From contig DASRVA010000076.1 in assembly GCA_035687745.1 (NCBI GenBank), positions 1 to 7,170 on the forward strand: a stretch of DNA of 7,170 nt, written 5' to 3'. The stretch is from DASRVA01 sp035687745. Its GTDB lineage: Bacteria > Gemmatimonadota > Gemmatimonadetes > JACCXV01 > JAHWKZ01. A program made the position numbers and the translations under genes. Positions 5,452 to 7,170 of this stretch are shown here, in pieces. The notes below the pieces were generated by a model that did not search any database, had not been told where the DNA came from, and worked only from the letters and a program-made list of their open reading frames with translations. Within the stretch, counting starts at the first letter, position 1; every line of letters begins with the position of its first letter.

Positions 5452-7170
5452 TTGATCAAGGCCTCCGAGCAACTGCCCCATCGCCTCTCGGTTGTGTGGT
5501 TCAGCGACCTGGTGGGCTGGAGCCAACTCACAGCCGAGGATGAAGACAAAGCGATTTCGCTCGTACGGCGTTTCCAGGCCGCCGTCCGAGCCGTGGTATC
5601 GCCGGAGCGGGGGCGGATCGTCAAGTTCATCGGCGACGCCGCGCTGGTCGAGTCGCCGAGCGCGCAGGCGGCCGTCCAGTCCGCCGCCGAACTGCGCGGT
5701 CTGATGGGCGCGGGCGAGACCATCCGCACCGGGATCCATCTGGGCGACGTGGCGGTCGCCCCAGACGGGGACCTGTACGGAGACGGCGTGAACACGGCTC
5801 AGCGGATCCAGACCGTGGCCGACGTCGGACAAATCGTAGTGAGCGGAGACGTCTGGCGGCAGCTCCGGAACCGTCCGTCGTTCCGGTTCGAACCCCTTGG
5901 GGAGAGGAGCCTCAAGGGTGTCGATACGCAGGACCTCTACGTCGTCCTCGAAGCGGGCCAGATGCCAGCGGCCCTCGGATCCGGTGGATCCCCGACGAGC
6001 GGTGCGCCCGATGTTCGCTCGGCCAGCGAGCGCTCTATCGCCGTCCTGCCGTTCATGAACCTGAGCTCCGATCCGGAGAACGAGTACTTCAGCGACGGCA
6101 TCACCGAGGAGATCCTGAACGCGCTGGTCAAGGTACGCGACCTCAAGGTCGCCTCTCGGACTTCCTCTTTCGCCTTCAAGGGACATCAAGGCGACGTGCG
6201 GGAAATCGCCGACAAGCTGAGCGTGGCTACGGTTCTCGAAGGAAGCGTGCGCAAGGCGGGGGTGCGGGTTCGCATCACCGCGCAGCTGATCGGGGCGGAG
6301 GACGGATACCACCTGTGGTCGGAGACGTACGACCGGAACCTGGAGGACATCTTCGCGATCCAGGACGACATCGCGAACGCCATCGTCACCGCTCTCAAGG
6401 CCACGTTGACCGGCGAGGAGAGAAAGAAGCTCGTCACCCCCGCGACCGACAACCTCGAAGCGTACACCCTGTACCTGAAGGGGCGCTTCCACTACAACAA
6501 GGATACCGAGACCGACCTGCGCAAGAGCCTCGATCTCTATCAAAAGGCCCTTCAGCACAGCCCGGACTTCGCGAAGGCGTGGGCCGGCATCGCCGATTCG
6601 TGGATGCATCTGGCCGACGACTATGTGCCTCCTGAGCAGGGATACGCCGCGGCGAAAGAGGCGGCGGAGAAGGCGCTGGCGCTGGAGCCGGAGCTGGCGG
6701 AGGCGCACACCGCCCGCGGGAAGGTGCTGGGCTGGTACGATTGGGAATTCAGCGCCGGCGAGCTCGCGCTACGACGGGCCGTGGCCGCCAATCCGAATTA
6801 CGCGGATGCTCATTGGGCGTTGGGGAGTCTGCTCCCGACCACAGGGCACATGAAGGAGGCTCTGGAAGAGATCCGCACCGCTCAGATGCTGGATCCGCTC
6901 TCTCCCGTGACCAGCTACTGGCTCGCGCGGTACCTGCTCTACGTCCGGCGCACGGAGGAGGCGATCGAGGAGAGCCGCAGGGCACTCAGTCTGGATCCTG
7001 ACTTCGCGCACGGAGTGGGGATTCTCGGCCGGGCACAGCTGCTCCAAGGAGCAAACGAGGAGGCCGTGGCTTCGCTTCGTCGCAGCGCCGAACTCTCGAG
7101 ATCGAACACGTTCCAGGCCTACCTCGCGTACGGGTTGGCGGCGACGGGCCACGAAGAGGAATCCCGGGAG
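5452..7170 (+). CDS. Class III adenylate cyclase with TolB-like and TPR domains, 3' end outside the window
   Basis: A predicted cytosolic signalling protein; 573 residues are visible and it remains open at the right edge. Residues about 8-166 form a class III nucleotide cyclase domain. Residues in the expected catalytic positions are metal-binding Asp19 (FSDLVGWS) and Asp62 (KFIGDAAL), adenine-contacting Lys58 and Asp107, and transition-state Asn114 and Arg118 (YGDGVNTAQRI), so it should be active as a homodimer with ATP. A Gly/Ser/Pro-rich linker (167-193) leads to a TolB-like domain (about 194-316) with SIAVLPFMNLSSDPENEYF, SDGITEEI, VLEGSVRKAGVRVRITAQLI and DIFAIQDDIA. TPR-like helical repeats follow (about 334-573), with motifs such as ALEPELAEAHTARGKVL and SLDPDFAHG. 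No signal peptide or membrane segment is visible. The start is uncertain: no in-frame ATG precedes the cyclase domain. TTG 5452, with AAGAGA ending 7 bases before it, is preferred; TTG 5446 is the alternative. What the TolB/TPR part senses is unknown. GC is lower than in the operon before it. Confidence 0.9.
   Translation, partial: MIKASEQLPHRLSVVWFSDLVGWSQLTAEDEDKAISLVRRFQAAVRAVVSPERGRIVKFIGDAALVESPSAQAAVQSAAELRGLMGAGETIRTGIHLGDVAVAPDGDLYGDGVNTAQRIQTVADVGQIVVSGDVWRQLRNRPSFRFEPLGERSLKGVDTQDLYVVLEAGQMPAALGSGGSPTSGAPDVRSASERSIAVLPFMNLSSDPENEYFSDGITEEILNALVKVRDLKVASRTSSFAFKGHQGDVREIADKLSVATVLEGSVRKAGVRVRITAQLIGAEDGYHLWSETYDRNLEDIFAIQDDIANAIVTALKATLTGEERKKLVTPATDNLEAYTLYLKGRFHYNKDTETDLRKSLDLYQKALQHSPDFAKAWAGIADSWMHLADDYVPPEQGYAAAKEAAEKALALEPELAEAHTARGKVLGWYDWEFSAGELALRRAVAANPNYADAHWALGSLLPTTGHMKEALEEIRTAQMLDPLSPVTSYWLARYLLYVRRTEEAIEESRRALSLDPDFAHGVGILGRAQLLQGANEEAVASLRRSAELSRSNTFQAYLAYGLAATGHEEESRE

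Noticed and set aside
5418..5540. Small ORF beginning at ATG 5418
   Set aside because: It stops after about 41 codons, overlaps the cyclase frame and shows no Shine-Dalgarno or recognisable sequence.
4083..5795. Long minus-strand open frame (570 codons) across ribD and the cyclase start
   Set aside because: The translation shows no recognisable domain and covers well-supported + strand genes. Long antisense frames are expected at this GC.
5437..6708. Minus-strand open frame (423 codons) opposite the cyclase gene
   Set aside because: It mirrors the codons of a clear multidomain protein on the + strand and has no family motif of its own.
1..7170. A new defence, mobile or CRISPR-like system
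   Set aside because: No direct-repeat array, transposase, integrase, nuclease or helicase motif was found. Nearly all bases are explained by ordinary metabolic and signalling genes.

Overview
The window is a gene-dense, high-GC bacterial chromosome segment. All six genes lie on the + strand, and the longest gap between them is 55 bases. It reads argS (5' end missing), a PfkB-family sugar or nucleoside kinase, purM, a small secreted protein that looks like an outer-membrane beta-barrel, ribD, and finally a class III adenylate cyclase / TolB-like / TPR signalling protein that runs off the right edge. A beta-barrel candidate with a signal peptide and a C-terminal Phe points to a diderm (Gram-negative-type) bacterium. 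The protein style and the cyclase-TolB-TPR architecture fit uncultured soil-type lineages such as Eisenbacteria, Gemmatimonadota or Acidobacteriota. The sequence alone does not settle the phylum.

Positions 1-5396 look like one housekeeping transcription unit. ArgS is followed after 41 bases by the kinase. From there the kinase, purM, barrel gene and ribD overlap by 8, 10 and 4 bases, so translational coupling is likely. Two of these starts appear to be non-ATG (GTG for the barrel, TTG for ribD). PurM feeds purine synthesis, and hence GTP, the precursor on which RibD's pathway depends. The kinase may belong to nucleoside or sugar salvage. The membrane protein is the odd member of the row.

From about 5397 the character changes. 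There is a 55-base gap without a visible terminator, and local GC falls: sampled 60-base lines go from 46-47 GC to 34-41 GC. The gene that starts there is regulatory rather than biosynthetic. Its cyclase domain keeps all the residues expected for an active ATP cyclase, followed by a TolB-like domain and TPR repeats. It is probably a separate transcription unit and possibly of different ancestry.

I saw no RNA gene, CRISPR array, insertion sequence, integrase or defence cassette. No undescribed system is evident. The points most worth a second look are the barrel gene embedded in a purine/riboflavin operon, the active-site lysine deficit in ArgS, and the multidomain cyclase behind a composition break.
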